A DNA stretch of 64,000 bases. It comes from Selaginella moellendorffii. Taxonomy: Eukaryota > Streptophyta > Lycopodiopsida > Selaginellales > Selaginellaceae. Within the stretch, counting starts at the first letter, position 1. The number at the start of each line of letters is the position of its first letter. Below are positions 43,187 through 54,195 of the stretch, piece by piece. The notes under the pieces were generated by a model, which worked only from the letters and a program-made list of their open reading frames with translations, was not told the DNA's origin and did not search any database. The position numbers and the translations under genes were made by a program. The stretch covers positions 286,575 to 350,574 of the forward strand of contig NW_003314354.1 in the NCBI RefSeq assembly GCF_000143415.4, in the 5' to 3' direction.

Positions 43187-44227
43187 ATGGCGTGGTGGAA
43201 GAGCGTCATCGCCCCGTTCACGCGCAGGCCCCCGCGCTACTGGGACTTGCCTCACAGGTTCGCTGTCCTAGTCGCCAGCTCCCTCTTGTGGATCGGGCTC
43301 GGCAGCATCCCTCTCTATGGCATGGCCAAGACGCCGGCGGCTGGCTGGGCATGGGTGCGCGAGGTGTTCGCATCCAGCCCAGGAACTCTCGCAGACCTGG
43401 GAGTGATATGCTTGGTGGCTGCTAGTCAAGCCAGGGTGAGGGTGAGACTCGGGTGGGATGTGCCCAAGCCCGAAGACAAAGTCACAAAGTTCGTCATGTT
43501 TGGCGTGTCGCTCCTCGTCCCAGTGCTGCCCCTTGCTGCCGGTCGCTATGGACGTGATCTCGGTCTTGTCAAGGCGCTGCTGCTCTATGCCCAGCTTGCC
43601 TTTGCGAATTGCGTCGCGTGTTTGCTCGTGATTGCCAACGAATTTCGGTTCTGGGGAGTAGGAGTTACCATTGCCGAGCTCCTCCCGGTGGCGATGCTGG
43701 GCAAGAGCTTGGTTGTCAAGGCTCTTGGCAGCAGCGAGGGGCTTGGCACTGGGAATGAAGTGGTGAGCTTGTGGAGCGTTCTTGCCACAGTCACCTTTGT
43801 GGCGGTCACGTACAAGCTCCACAGGAATTCGATGTTCACGCTGTTTGAAGTCTCGGACTGGCTGCGTCCGGTACAGGTTCTCGCCATGGCGGCATGGATC
43901 TCGGGCATCCTTTTTCCCAGACACTTTGCAACGCTGTTCGAGGGACGCGGCTTGATCTTGGTGCCGGTGGCGATGGGTTTACTGTTCAAGGCTTTTGCGG
44001 CGTGGGAGAGTTGGGAGCTGGGCTCGTCGGAGACGAATGCTTTTGCCGGGGTGGCGGCTGGAGTGCTGTGCGTGGTGGCGGCTGCCACAGGATGCGTGGG
44101 CTCGGCTTTTGGATGGCTGATAGTTTGTCGTCTGGTCGTCGAACTTCAAGGCTCGGTGCGCTCTGCGATCATGTGCAAGCGGAGAATGGAGCAAGAGAAG
44201 GCAAAGGCATCAAATCAAACCTTGTAA
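43187..44227 (+). CDS. Uncharacterised multi-pass membrane protein (family member 1)
   Basis: An intronless 346-aa frame with a clear ATG. The protein is strongly hydrophobic, with membrane segments at about residues 25-47 (FAVLVASSLLWIGLGSIPLY), 68-82, 105-122, 131-151, 157-172, 188-204, 226-245, 255-268 and 280-312. It ends in a basic, hydrophilic tail (CKRRMEQEKAKASNQ). A close paralog starts at 63207. I recognise no transporter or enzyme motif, and it may belong to a family restricted to lycophytes. CDPK relics lie on both sides (41590-42700 and 44490-44545), so the gene appears to sit inside an old CDPK locus. Confidence 0.8.
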   Translation: MAWWKSVIAPFTRRPPRYWDLPHRFAVLVASSLLWIGLGSIPLYGMAKTPAAGWAWVREVFASSPGTLADLGVICLVAASQARVRVRLGWDVPKPEDKVTKFVMFGVSLLVPVLPLAAGRYGRDLGLVKALLLYAQLAFANCVACLLVIANEFRFWGVGVTIAELLPVAMLGKSLVVKALGSSEGLGTGNEVVSLWSVLATVTFVAVTYKLHRNSMFTLFEVSDWLRPVQVLAMAAWISGILFPRHFATLFEGRGLILVPVAMGLLFKAFAAWESWELGSSETNAFAGVAAGVLCVVAAATGCVGSAFGWLIVCRLVVELQGSVRSAIMCKRRMEQEKAKASNQTL

Positions 44228-44489
44228 CTTCTACGCGTTTGTCATTGCAACATTGCATAGAAACTGAAACTCTTGGGATCGCGAATATTCGTTTGTTTTG
44301 AATTTTTCTAATAGAAAACAAGTGGAGCCGAGAAAAGCTCAATTTGGAGTGATCTTAGGAGCTTGTCCTTGATTAACCATAAGATCATCTTTCGGGTGAT
44401 AAACACTTGTTTTTTTAGAGTGATTCTTGTGAGTGTGTCTTCATACCTTCCTCCACTCTCATCACGAGAGAGCTTCTGACGAATTCAAA

Positions 44490-44545
44490 GCTTGTTCATG
44501 GCAGGAAACTGCTTCATTTGCGACATGCCATCTTCTTAAAGATGG
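44490..44545 (-). pseudogene. Short CDPK scrap
   Basis: GCTTGTTCATGGCAGGAAAC then TGCTTCATTTGCGACA and GCCATCTTCTT match the CDPK relic at about 42285-42365 in the same orientation, with a deletion in the middle. The rest of 44228-44782 holds no gene. A G-box-like CACGTG lies at 44708-44713, ahead of the next gene. Confidence 0.65.
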
Positions 44546-44782
44546 TTTAAAAATGACAAAGCTTTTGTGCTTCACAAACATTTTGTGTGTTTAAGGTTTG
44601 ATGGCAAAAGCTTTTAAAACTACCTCGCAGTATAATCACCTACAATAGCATAAGTCACCTACATAAGTCGCCTGTGATACCTCTCTACAAATGGCGAGAC
44701 CCCAGGCCACGTGTTGTAGTGTTATTGGTCCACGTATGCTTCGAGTGAGTTTATATTGTGTTTCTAGGGTTTCCAAGGATTA

Positions 44783-46572
44783 ATGGCGGTGTGGGTGAAA
44801 GGCAATGGCGAGGAGGCTCGACTCTTCCGGCTCCATAACTCGAGGTATCTCATGCTCTGCTCGATTGCAGCGCACTGGGGCTTCGACCCCGACACGCTCC
44901 TCGTGGGTCGCTTTGCCCTCTCCATGGACAAAAGCGGCAACTCCGTCTCAGACGTGGACGAGATCCGGGCATACTCAGCGGGCGCGGGCGATGGTCTCAC
45001 AGATCAGACTCCATTTGTCATCACCGGGAAGCCAGCACATACGATCTGGACCAGTTCCTCTTCGAGGAAACCGACACTAGAGGAGACGTTCGTGGCTGCG
45101 GCAATTACAGATGAGGATTTCAAGAAGCTATCCTACACAGAATCCAGGAGTGTGCGTCCATACAGATCGCGCTTGGTGTATCAGCGGTTCAAGGCGATGA
45201 GGCAGGAACTCATCATCGACGAGTCTGGAGTTCATCACTACATACGTGCGAAGGACGATTTAGGCAGTGCAGTTGCCCCGTTTGTGGGAGCTCTTCACAT
45301 CGTCCCGAATGGATCAAGGTTCGATGGCAGTGCACGTCGCCCAGTTGGAATGGTATCACTGGTTCGCTGCGACGGTTACTGCTTGACTGCGGCTCAATGT
45401 CTGGAAGGTTTCGATGGTGATGACAACACTATCTTCGTCAGCTTCCCACGGATGAGCGGCAGCGGGGATAATTCTTGCTTTTACGAGTGTAAGATTGCCA
45501 AGGCCGAAGAGTTTGTGGTGCACTTGGAGGCTAAAGAGCAACAAAGCTTCAAGACTTGCATGGCTACCCGATTTGGACCTGCCTCTGGCTCAGTTTTCAT
45601 GTTCAGCGGCCCCAACAGCACGCAACTCGTGGAGTGTCCGATGGTTGATTCGTTCGTATGTCCATTCGAGGGCATTGTATTGCCGAGCGCGAAGATCGAC
45701 CACAAGCTTTCGCTGGGAGGTCCTGTTGTCAACTGTGTCGGCGAGATGATAGGGGTGATTATTGCACACAGCCTACTGAAGAAGAGCAGCGACTCGAGAG
45801 GAAAAGCGTGCGTTACCCGGTTTGGAACCAAGATGAAAGTGCAAAGTGTTTCGGACTTGCAGGAGTTTCTAGATGATGCACTGAAATGGAAGAACGTCAA
45901 CAACAAGCTGGGCAGCACTCGAGGCGATGCAAAATATGAGAGTTAAGTTCATTGATCCTTCTTTCTGGTTCTCATTTTTCTTTTCTTTTTTTTTCTTTCT
46001 TGTCTTTCAGTGTGGAAAAATTGCTTGGAACTCAGGAGGTTGGTCCAGTGCACGGGAGCTGACTTCATTTCTCCCGCTCAGGAGTGGTATTCGCAGCATC
46101 CACTGTCAGGTTCGTAGACATCTATTTGATCTTTTTGATCGAGTAGTTACCAATGTATTCCTCGCTTGCAGAATTTATCAACAGCGCTGTGACGGAGTTT
46201 AATGCTCCACCGCTTAAGCGTCCGAAAGTTAAATACGTCCCCATGTCCGAGGAGAAAATCCAGAAGTTTTACAAAGAGCAGGAAGCTGTCAGAGAGGTTT
46301 TTTTCTAGATATGTGAATAGTCCTCAACCGATGAAGATGCTCTAACTTGCTGTCTACTCTTCACTCTCTCTCTCTTGATTTGCTGACAGACACGGTCACT
46401 ACAAGAAGACTCTGGCTTTTCCTCTGCGATTCTAATCTTTGCTTCGTTTTACGTTTTACGCATGGATTCGGCGGTTCGACATAGGATAGGGTGTTTTCAT
46501 GCTAACGTGAATTTGCTGGACACCTGTTATGCGAGCAGAAAAGACCTGTATTACGCCCTTGCGATGCTATGA
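44783..46572 (+). CDS. Trypsin-fold protein lacking two catalytic residues
   Basis: Exon 1 (44783-45941) alone gives 386 codons. Likely further exons are 46011-46109, 46172-46296 and 46390-46572, which keep the frame and total 521 aa. The N-terminal ~150 residues are not recognised. Residues ~185-330 resemble a chymotrypsin-fold serine protease (GMVSLVRCDGYCLTAAQCLE ... LSLGGPVVNCVGEMIGVII). The catalytic His of the TAAHC motif is Gln (TAAQC, ~residue 203), and the catalytic Ser of the GxSGGP motif is Leu (LSLGGP, ~residue 311). Proteolysis is therefore not expected; a binding or scaffold role is more likely. The C-terminal exons encode a charged segment (PPLKRPKVKYVPMSEEK). If exon 1 is not spliced it ends at a stop at 45944-45946. 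Confidence 0.7.
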
Positions 46573-47210
46573 CGTAATCCCATGGGTTTGGAGGTTGGCA
46601 ATTCGATTTGTGTTTTCTTGCGATGCTATGACGTAATTCCATCGGTTTGGAGGTGGTATTTTGGCTGCTACACGGAGTTAATCAGGGGAAAGGGGGATTA
46701 GGGAAAAGTGCCGATGGTGCTGGTTGTCATGGAGACTTGAAAGGTTCATTATCAACTGCTGGGGAATCCTTCATCTTCAAATACAAGAAGGTCCAGTTCT
46801 TGGTATTCCTAGAGCACCATGAAATCAGTGGATGTCGAGGTCTTGCTTCTGATGGCGTTACTGTTGGTTAATCGATGCTAATCGTTCAAAATGCTGGGGC
46901 AACTCCACCAACTCTAAGTTGAGCCGTGAGGACATTGCTGTGTTCTGGGCATCATTTGCTGCAACAAGCTTGATCTCTATGCACATTTCTGAGTTGATAG
47001 AAAGAGGCCTCGCTCCTTACTCTTCCTTCTTTTTTCATCTACTTCTCTTGAGTCGCTTGTTTTATTAGTTTTATTAGTTTTCGTTCAGATTGAACTGGGA
47101 CGTACACTACGTGTTGCAGAGATTGTGCTTGAGAATAAGTCATTTGTGGCATTGCAATGGCATATATCCTCTAATGACACCAAAGTTTTCGTTTGTTGCC
47201 ACGCCCAAAG
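46573..47210. other. Gene-free stretch after the protease-like gene
   Basis: The sequence TTGCGATGCTATGACGTAAT with a following TGG-rich block occurs twice (about 46559 and 46619), a short tandem duplication of about 60 bases. No gene is seen. Confidence 0.4.
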
Positions 47211-47214
47211 GATC

Positions 47215-47740
47215 AAACTCTCGCAGCCAAAGCTAGCAATGGGTGAGCGTCATCCACGAATCCAGCACGGCTACAAGCACTCAAAAGAGTGCTAAAGGTG
47301 ATGGTGTCCATCCATTCAGCCTCATCTCCCAGAACATCGTTAAAGACTCTTTGCTTCTTCCATTCTGAGGATAAGGACACGATATCACCATGGTTCCATC
47401 CATGGATCCTGGAACACTAGTATGGAGGCACTCAAGTCTCCACACTAGAGATTAACACATTTCTAAGCTTGTTTCTGGTATTCTTGCTTGCTGGTGTCTC
47501 CCAAAATCTGGAAGAGAAGAGACTTGGCTTGTGGCAAATTCCCCATACTGGCACAAGCATCAATCATTGCTAGTAGCTGAGATCATTGAGCTTGACACCA
47601 GTTTGATCCATGAGATTGGAAACTTTGAGAGCTCCATTGTAATTGCCATTCTGAATATAGGCCCCAATCAATGCATTGTAAGTTACAGCATTTCTTTGGC
47701 TTACATTCCAAAAGACCTCATAAGCTCATGATGATACAAA
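47215..47740 (-). pseudogene. PPR gene fragment
   Basis: The minus strand reads AVTYNALIGAYIQNGNYNGA with LKVSNLMDQTGVKLNDLSY, then a stop, then a shifted frame with ASMGNLPQAKSLLFQILGD. Further on MDTITFSTLLSACSRAGFVD appears, which is the usual last PPR repeat. This wording differs from the three large PPR genes in the window, so it derives from another PPR gene. Confidence 0.75.
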
Positions 47741-47821
47741 GTGGTTAAATTACTAGCACTTGCTTAGCATATGCTGCGCAGTTAGCAAAATACTGTTTTG
47801 ATTTTTCAATATATTAAAACT

Positions 47822-47890
47822 AGCAGAGACCCCAGCTCCGCTGGGAGATATAGCATACCCAAGATCTTCTTTTCTAATTCTACAATGTTA
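47822..47890 (+). repeat. Hairpin-bearing dispersed repeat, copy 1
   Basis: AGCAGAGAC is followed by the hairpin CCCAGCTCCGCTGGG (47831-47845, 6-bp stem, TCC loop) and GAGATATAGCATACCCAAGA. Flanks are AT-rich. Confidence 0.75.
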
Positions 47891-48901
47891 AAAATTTTGA
47901 TTATATACAAGTTCAAATGATATTATATCAATTGTTATAAGATATAATTTCTTTCTCTTGATATCAATTGTTTAAATGCAAAAGACTGGCATTCTGGCCA
48001 TGCACAGCTCTACATGACTCAATGCCATACAACTCCAAACCATTGGGATGCCTTTGAAGGAAGACATCACTCGAGCTCTTCAGTCAACTTTGCTCCTGGA
48101 TTCAGCAAGACACAGGTGGCCTTGCATCCACAAACAATGAGCTCCTCCTGTACAAGTGCCTCTTTATGGGGCAAAACCGTCACAAAAAATGAATAAAAGC
48201 ATTTCAACCCTTTTACCATGTGTTTTAATCTAGGCAGTCATTTGAAAGTGATCAAATAGTAACTGCCCAAGTCCTCCATGTGAGAATGGAATTGAGAGAT
48301 AACATATAATAAGTAAAGAAAAGATTCTTAATCAGCAAATCAGCAAACATGACAACAGATGATGTACCTGCTGACAAATCTTGCAGATGGTGTCCTCTTT
48401 TTTGTTGCACCAGTGCTACACATGCGTTTGATGAGCATACTACCAAACACAAAAGAGAGAAAAAAAATGAGGAAGAGCCAGAAAATTGCTTAGAACTCTC
48501 AGACCACATATTATAGAAAATTATAAGATTATTAAGATCTAGAAAATTTCTGTTCAATCATAAAATTAAAATTAAATTATTAAACACAGCAACTATCTAA
48601 AGGAGAACATGATTATCAACAAACATAGATTATAAGACATATTAATATATTTTATAAACATAGATCTAGCACTTAAATAATAATATTGTTATATTTTTTT
48701 ATGGTACTATAATTAATAGAGTGTAATAACATTATCACTGCTAGATTATATATATTAATCTATATATGTGGTCTTAGAACTCTCAGACTAAGTATTTCAG
48801 TCTTCAAGATTAGCATTTTCTACAACATCCATCTTACATTATGTAAATATCATATAATAGTGTATTACAGAGTTCAGTAGTTATAACAGAATCCATAATC
48901 T

Positions 48902-49020
48902 TAGCAGAGACCCCAGCTCCACTGGGAGATATAACATACCCAAGATAATTAATTCTTCTTTTCTAATTTTACAATATTAGAAAATTTTATTATATATAAA
49001 GTTAAATTTATCTAAAATTT
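48902..49020 (+). repeat. Hairpin-bearing dispersed repeat, copy 2
   Basis: Same unit as at 47822: AGCAGAGAC, hairpin CCCAGCTCCACTGGG at 48912-48926 (one mismatch in the stem), then GAGATATAACATACCCAAGA and a shared AT-rich tail. Confidence 0.75.
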
Positions 49021-49706
49021 CCTAGTATTCATCTCCAAAGAAATGTACAATAATGTAAATAAATAATAATGCATGTTGGGGAAGTAAAATCATTTTTTAT
49101 TGTCATTAAATTTGAATTTGATGTTTTTATTGTCTTTATTTAAAAATGCACAACCCTAAATACATCTACAGGATTGCTGTCATGCTTTAAAAGCAATTAA
49201 ATTTTCACAAAACCAAAGAATCATAGACTACCAAAAAATAATAGATTAGTTTAGAGAAATTATAATTTTAATTGCATACTGAGTTAAATTCCTTTTATGT
49301 GAACTATAATGATGCCTCTAACATTCACACTTTACTAAATAAAAATAGAATTTCTATTATATGTCTGGTTTAACATTTTAAAACATACATAAATAAATCT
49401 ATCTAGCTTGCTACCACGTTTTGTTTTATTTGAGAAAACTCTGGAATTTCAACATTTTGGGAGGTCATCCTACTCTAACCCTAAGATATTAAACCCCCCG
49501 AGTATCCTAATACCCTTAACCAATTGGAATAAAATGTGCACTTTTATTTAAAAATCCTTTCCCTTTATATTTAATTTTATATATATCATCTTTCAAATTA
49601 TTCTTTTTTGTTGCATATAATCCACCATACTTCTTTTGTAAGTTTACACCCTCATGAATGAAAGCTTATAACCATCACTCTCCTAAGACCCGTGCTCTCT
49701 TGCCAT

Positions 49707-49735
49707 AGCAAGGATCCCAGCTCTGCTGGGAATGT
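49707..49735 (+). repeat. Hairpin-bearing dispersed repeat, copy 3
   Basis: AGCAAGGAT and a perfect hairpin CCCAGCTCTGCTGGG (49716-49730). The downstream tail is diverged. The body of the same family recurs at 50187-50360 without its hairpin. Confidence 0.65.
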
Positions 49736-49924
49736 ATCTTGGTTGGCAAACTTACTATTTTAAATGCATACAAGGTTAATTTGTCAAGAATTTACTACCA
49801 TCTATATTCATTGTATCGTGCATTCGTTATATCATTATGATTTATTAGTTGGTGGAACTGAAGATGGTTGGAATATTTATCATCTGGATGTCAAGCCATA
49901 AGAGATAGCAATGAGTAGTTTATA

Positions 49925-50024
49925 NNNNNNNNNNNNNNNNNNNNNNNNNNNNNNNNNNNNNNNNNNNNNNNNNNNNNNNNNNNNNNNNNNNNNNNNNNNN
50001 NNNNNNNNNNNNNNNNNNNNNNNN
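49925..50024. other. Assembly gap of 100 N
   Basis: A run of exactly 100 N, the usual placeholder for a scaffold gap of unknown size. Frames drawn across it are meaningless. Confidence 1.
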
Positions 50025-50934
50025 TCTAGTCTTGTACTGTATTTTCTATTGTATCTACTATATACCCATCTTTGCACAACAAAATTATGTTTAATTTTAA
50101 TAATATAGTATTGAATCAATAAAATACTCTTTGTTCTGTAAAGGTTTTGTTCTATAGAACAATGAGTATGCTGAAATATTTTCAGGGAGATATATCATAC
50201 CCAAGATAAATAGATCTTCATTTTTAATTGTTCAATGTTAAAATTTTTGATTGTATGCAAGGTTAAATTTATCTTAATTTTGCAACTATTCATCTCCAGA
50301 GAAATGGAAAATAATGCAATTAGATAATGATGCAAATGTTTGGGAAGATAAGATCATATTTTAATCATCACTAAATTCGAAATTGAATTCTTCTATTGCC
50401 TTTATAAAAAAGTACAAAAACCTTAACACATTTACAAGATTGCTGCCATGATTTAAAATAAATTAAATGCTCATTAAAAAAAAATGTATACTAACAAAAC
50501 ATAATAGGTTAATTTTGGGAAATTATAATTTTGATTGCATATTGAGCTAAAGTGTTTTTATCTGAACTGTAATAATACCTTTAACATTAATTTTTACTTA
50601 ACTGTAATATTGCCTCTAAATTGCATAGTTTACTAAAGAATAATAAAATTTCTATTATATATTTGTTTTTACATTTAAAAATATACTTAAAGTAGATATA
50701 ATGTTCATCTTAACAAAAAACTGTAATAATGCTTTATGATAAAGCTATGGACTCCAATAAAAAATAAATTACTATTTACTTATTCAACACTACTCACTAA
50801 TAAGCAATTATATAAAGGTGAACATGATCACATATTAATATAGCTTATAAAATTATTATTGTTTTAAACTTGTCTTTAAATTCTATTATATTTATTTATC
50901 ACAAATGCAGCTTTGATCTAACGTATTTGGTGCT

Positions 50935-51640
50935 GGTTGTGAAGATGAACGATGCATTGATCGCTGCTGTTAAATAACTCAAAGGTGGAGACTACAAAGA
51001 TGACACGTACATTGGGCCCATGATATCCGAGTCACAAGATGCTATAGTGGAGAAGAGCGTGAACGGTGCAGTGAAGGCAGGCACTAAATTTTTTATTGGT
51101 GGTAAGCAAAGGGAGCTTTCATGGAGCCAATGATCCTGGAAGATGCTCCCTTTGACACGGACAGAAGGAAGGAAGAGATTTTCGGTCCTGTGATCCTTCT
51201 CTACTCATACAAGTCAGCTCTCAAAGTTTCTTAGCCACTGAAGTTCTTCTTTACTTCCTTTGTTTTTCTCTAAACTTAAACGGTGGTGACGCAGTGATTT
51301 CAAGGAAGCCGTGATGGAAGCTAACAACACGCATCACAGTCTCCAAGCCGGCGTCTTTACGTGTGATCTAAACAAGGCCTTCTATGCATTTCAGCATATA
51401 GAGGTAGCTTTGCATTTGAGATATAGAAAGTATTGATCAACTGTTTGATAATTATTTGATCCTCACAGGCTGGAGGAGTTTGCCTCAACGATTCGCCAAG
51501 CATGTGCGTTGATAGCCAGCCATATGGTGGGATCAAAGACTCTGGAATCCAACGAGAGGGTGTCAAGTACGCGATGGACAACATGCTCGAAACCAAAGTT
51601 TTAGTCATGTGCAATGTAGGCAACGCGTCTTACTTTTGAT
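50935..51640 (+). pseudogene. Aldehyde dehydrogenase 3' fragment
   Basis: The plus strand carries the C-terminal third of an NAD(P)-aldehyde dehydrogenase: YIGPMISESQDAIVEKSVNG, EEIFGPVI, EAVMEANNTHHSLQAGVFT, GGVCLNDSPSMCVDSQPYGG and IKDSGIQREGVKYAM. A TAA interrupts the frame at AAVK-LKGG, the frame shifts after FFIGGK, and the upstream part with the active-site Cys is absent. It still shows intron-like gaps, so it came from a genomic copy, not a cDNA. Confidence 0.85.
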
Positions 51641-51757
51641 CAAGCTCGAGCTCGAGCTTTCGAGAAGAGTAAATACAGTCTATCCACAAATCATTGCCGA
51701 GTTGTCCTCGTTTGCTCGCTCACTCTCTAGCACCATCAACCTTTTACCTTTAGGATG

Positions 51758-52360
51758 GAGAATGCTTGTCTATAAACTCCTGGGAGAAGGTCCATAGCTT
51801 GTGAGCGAGCTCGGGATCTCTGCCATAAGCGCTACAGTTGGATTTGTTGGAATCCACGAAGTATTGCCCAGTGACGTCCTTGAGGCTTGGATGTAAAGCC
51901 ACGTATCACGTTGTAGCAGCGCCCTGAGAGATCGATCACATATTAGTCACAAAAAACTTCCAGATTATTGGGAGAATTCTTCTTACCTATGGCACATTTT
52001 TCCAAAGGAAGCTGGAGAAGAACTTGAGAACCCCTGCATGAAGATCAAAGTTCCATAAGTAACCAAAAACAATGACAAGGCAAAGAGACAAACTCATTAT
52101 GTAGAATGTGTACCGCATCAAAGGTGTCATTATAAACCCTGGATGAACAGCGTTGGCTGTGATGTCAACTCCTTCGGCTTAATCAGTGAAAGAGAAAGCA
52201 TTGACGAAAGAGAAAGGCGGGAGAGATTTCAAAGCATTAGACGAATACCTTGAATCTCATTGCCAGTTCTTTGGCGTGGAAGATGTTTGCGAGCTTGGAT
52301 TGACGGTATGCTCTAGTGTCGGAGTACCTTTTGGAAGAAAAAAGGAAGAATGTAAGCTCA
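51758..52360 (-). pseudogene. Short-chain dehydrogenase (TIC32/retinol-dehydrogenase-like) 3' fragment
   Basis: Minus-strand exon pieces: AYRQSKLANIFHAKELAMRF (contains the YxxxK catalytic pair), GVDITANAVHPGFIMTPLMR, then SLKDVTGQYFVDSNKSNCSA and YGRDPELAHKLW. A TGA interrupts AATT-YVALHPSLKD and the NAD-binding N-terminal half is missing. Splice-site-like junctions remain. Confidence 0.85.
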
Positions 52361-52387
52361 CGAGAAAAGAGAACTGTTTGGTGTACT

Positions 52388-52549
52388 AATGACGAGATTC
52401 CCAGGTGCCTTGACAGTTTCACCACCTGCTTGAGCAGCCATTGACAAGCTGTCCTTTCCACCTTCTATTGCGACCTCAAGCTCGATCATAGTGTCGCGAA
52501 GAGCAACAGCAGCATTGTACATATGTGCTCCTTCGGAATCAAGCTCAAC
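52388..52549 (-). pseudogene. FGAM synthase single-exon fragment
   Basis: One exon-like block after an acceptor (CTTTGCAG): VELDSEGAHMYNAAVALRDT and AIEGGKDSLSMAAQAGGETV, then KAPGNLVIS. This is a highly conserved segment of phosphoribosylformylglycinamidine synthase. No neighbouring exons are found, so it is an isolated captured or left-over exon. Confidence 0.85.
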
Positions 52550-52639
52550 CTGCAAAGTCAAACATATCATAAGGTGAAATATCCTTGACAAAAAAAAAAG
52601 TTCTGGCTGAGCTGCAGGATGCTCATCAATGCTCTGGTA

Positions 52640-52680
52640 TCAATTTATATTCCAGCAGAGCTGGAGTCTCTGCTATAATA
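52640..52680 (-). repeat. Hairpin-bearing dispersed repeat, copy 4 (inverted)
   Basis: Complement of the unit at 47822: TATAGCAGAGACTCCAGCTC with stem TCCAGC/GCTGGA at 52651-52665. Relative to the CCCAGC/GCTGGG copies, both outer stem bases have changed together, so pairing is preserved. Confidence 0.7.
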
Positions 52681-52689
52681 GTACTGCAA

Positions 52690-53500
52690 GATAGGAATAA
52701 AGCGGGTAGGTAGAGAACAAAAATAAGTGCCCATTCCATAGCCAGGAGAAAAAGCTATTTTGATTCACTAAGATCAAGGTACAGTTCAGTATAGTACTTT
52801 TTTCTTTTATAATTACAAAACTTTTTAAACTCTTACAGATTTGAAAACTCATGGCCTCTGTTGTGGCAAGAAACTGTGCTGTTGGGATCCAAGGCAGTCC
52901 TCCTACAAACACCAGATAAAGTAATAATAGCACTAATAATAAATATTCACCTATAGCCAGCAAAGAAGTAATGGACGACAATGAAGATTTGAAGCTTGGC
53001 AAGCTTGTCGGACCCATATCTCGTTACCCATTATACTTTTAGCATTGACCATTGAGCGTCATATACCAAAAGAAGGAAAACAAGAAGAAAAAGAAGGGCA
53101 GAACATCGTGAAGAAGAAGAAAAAGCAAAAATCTTAAGAAACAGAACAAAGTGAAAGCTTGGAAATGGAATAGAAAATGCGGCCTACAGACATATGTCCT
53201 TTCAGAACCTTTCTTTAGTTGGCTGAATTTTCCTATTTCTTGTGCAGAGGTTCAACTTTGTCAAACTATGAGCGCTAGCTTCCCTGGATTTGGATGATGT
53301 CAAAGGATTTCTTAAGCATGGAAACACTCATTAGAGGCAGCAGACACGGTTTGTGACGGCTTAACCTGGACTATAAGAGCCTTGTATCAGTGACCCACTT
53401 CATCACGGAACGACTCTCATCTTCAGATCATCGATTACTGCCAAGAAAATTCGAGGAGGAAGAAGACATGCCAAGCTGCAATACCTGAGGATGGGAAGTT
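52690..53500. other. Stretch with no recognised gene
   Basis: A minus-strand frame at 52673-53017 contains MGPTSLPSFKSSLSSITSLL and GLPWIPTAQFLATTEAM with an intron-like join. It may be another gene scrap but is not recognised. The rest is A-rich. Confidence 0.3.
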
Positions 53501-53549
53501 GGAGAGGGAACATTTTGGTTTTGCTTCTGCTGTCTCTGAGCTAGTGTTT

Positions 53550-54190
53550 TGGATCATGATGAGAGTGGAGGATACAAGAATGGCTACCACAGTTACTCGA
53601 GATCCTGTCCTCAAGCCAAGAGAATCATCAGGGACACTCTGAGCAAGCACACCGATTGGGACAGGACGATACCAGCAGGAGTTCTTCGCTTGCACTTCCA
53701 CGACTGTTTCATCGACAGGAGTAGCTTTGCAAGATTTAAATTCTTGTCTTCTAACTTTGCTGTTCTTCAGGACTGTGATGGATCGGTTCTTCTCGACTGA
53801 TGGAAGTAAAGTGTAAAAGTTGTCCCTTCCAAGCCTCATGTCTGCCAAGAGCTTCATTTTTGTCCTGGTGTTGTCTCCTGCGCTGACACTCTTGCCATAG
53901 CTGCCAGAGATTCAACCGTCATGGTAAGTTTAGCATCTTTTATCAAGTTCTAAGATGGAGAGAAAAGTATTACCAAGTCCCAACTGGATGCTACGACGGA
54001 AGAGTTTCCATCCAGGAAAACAGCAACACCTTACAATCTCCGTTTGGGGATGCATCAGCTCTCATTAAAAACACTGGATATTTCAATTGGCTCCAAAACT
54101 GTAAAACAGTTGTAAATCACAAAATTTATGAACCAGCCAGTTCTCGCCTCTATAGGATGATCCTTTTGACAGCAGAATAGTACGCAATGG
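53550..54190 (+). pseudogene. Class III peroxidase relic
   Basis: Plus-strand pieces: HSYSRSCPQAKRIIRDTLSK, TIPAGVLRLHFHDCFI (distal His region), QDCDGSVLLD, then a stop; after a deletion CPGVVSCADTLAIAARDS, YQVPTGCYDGRVSIQENSNT and SPFGDASALI. The proximal His region is not found. Intron-like gaps are retained. Stops and deletions make it non-functional. Confidence 0.85.
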
Positions 54191-54195
54191 CCAAC

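Noticed and set aside
43268-43924. 218-codon minus-strand frame
   Set aside because: Antisense of the membrane-protein gene; the same shadow appears at 63285-63986, as expected from the paralogy of the sense strand.
49880-50119. Open frames spanning the N run
   Set aside because: Created by the 100 N placeholder.
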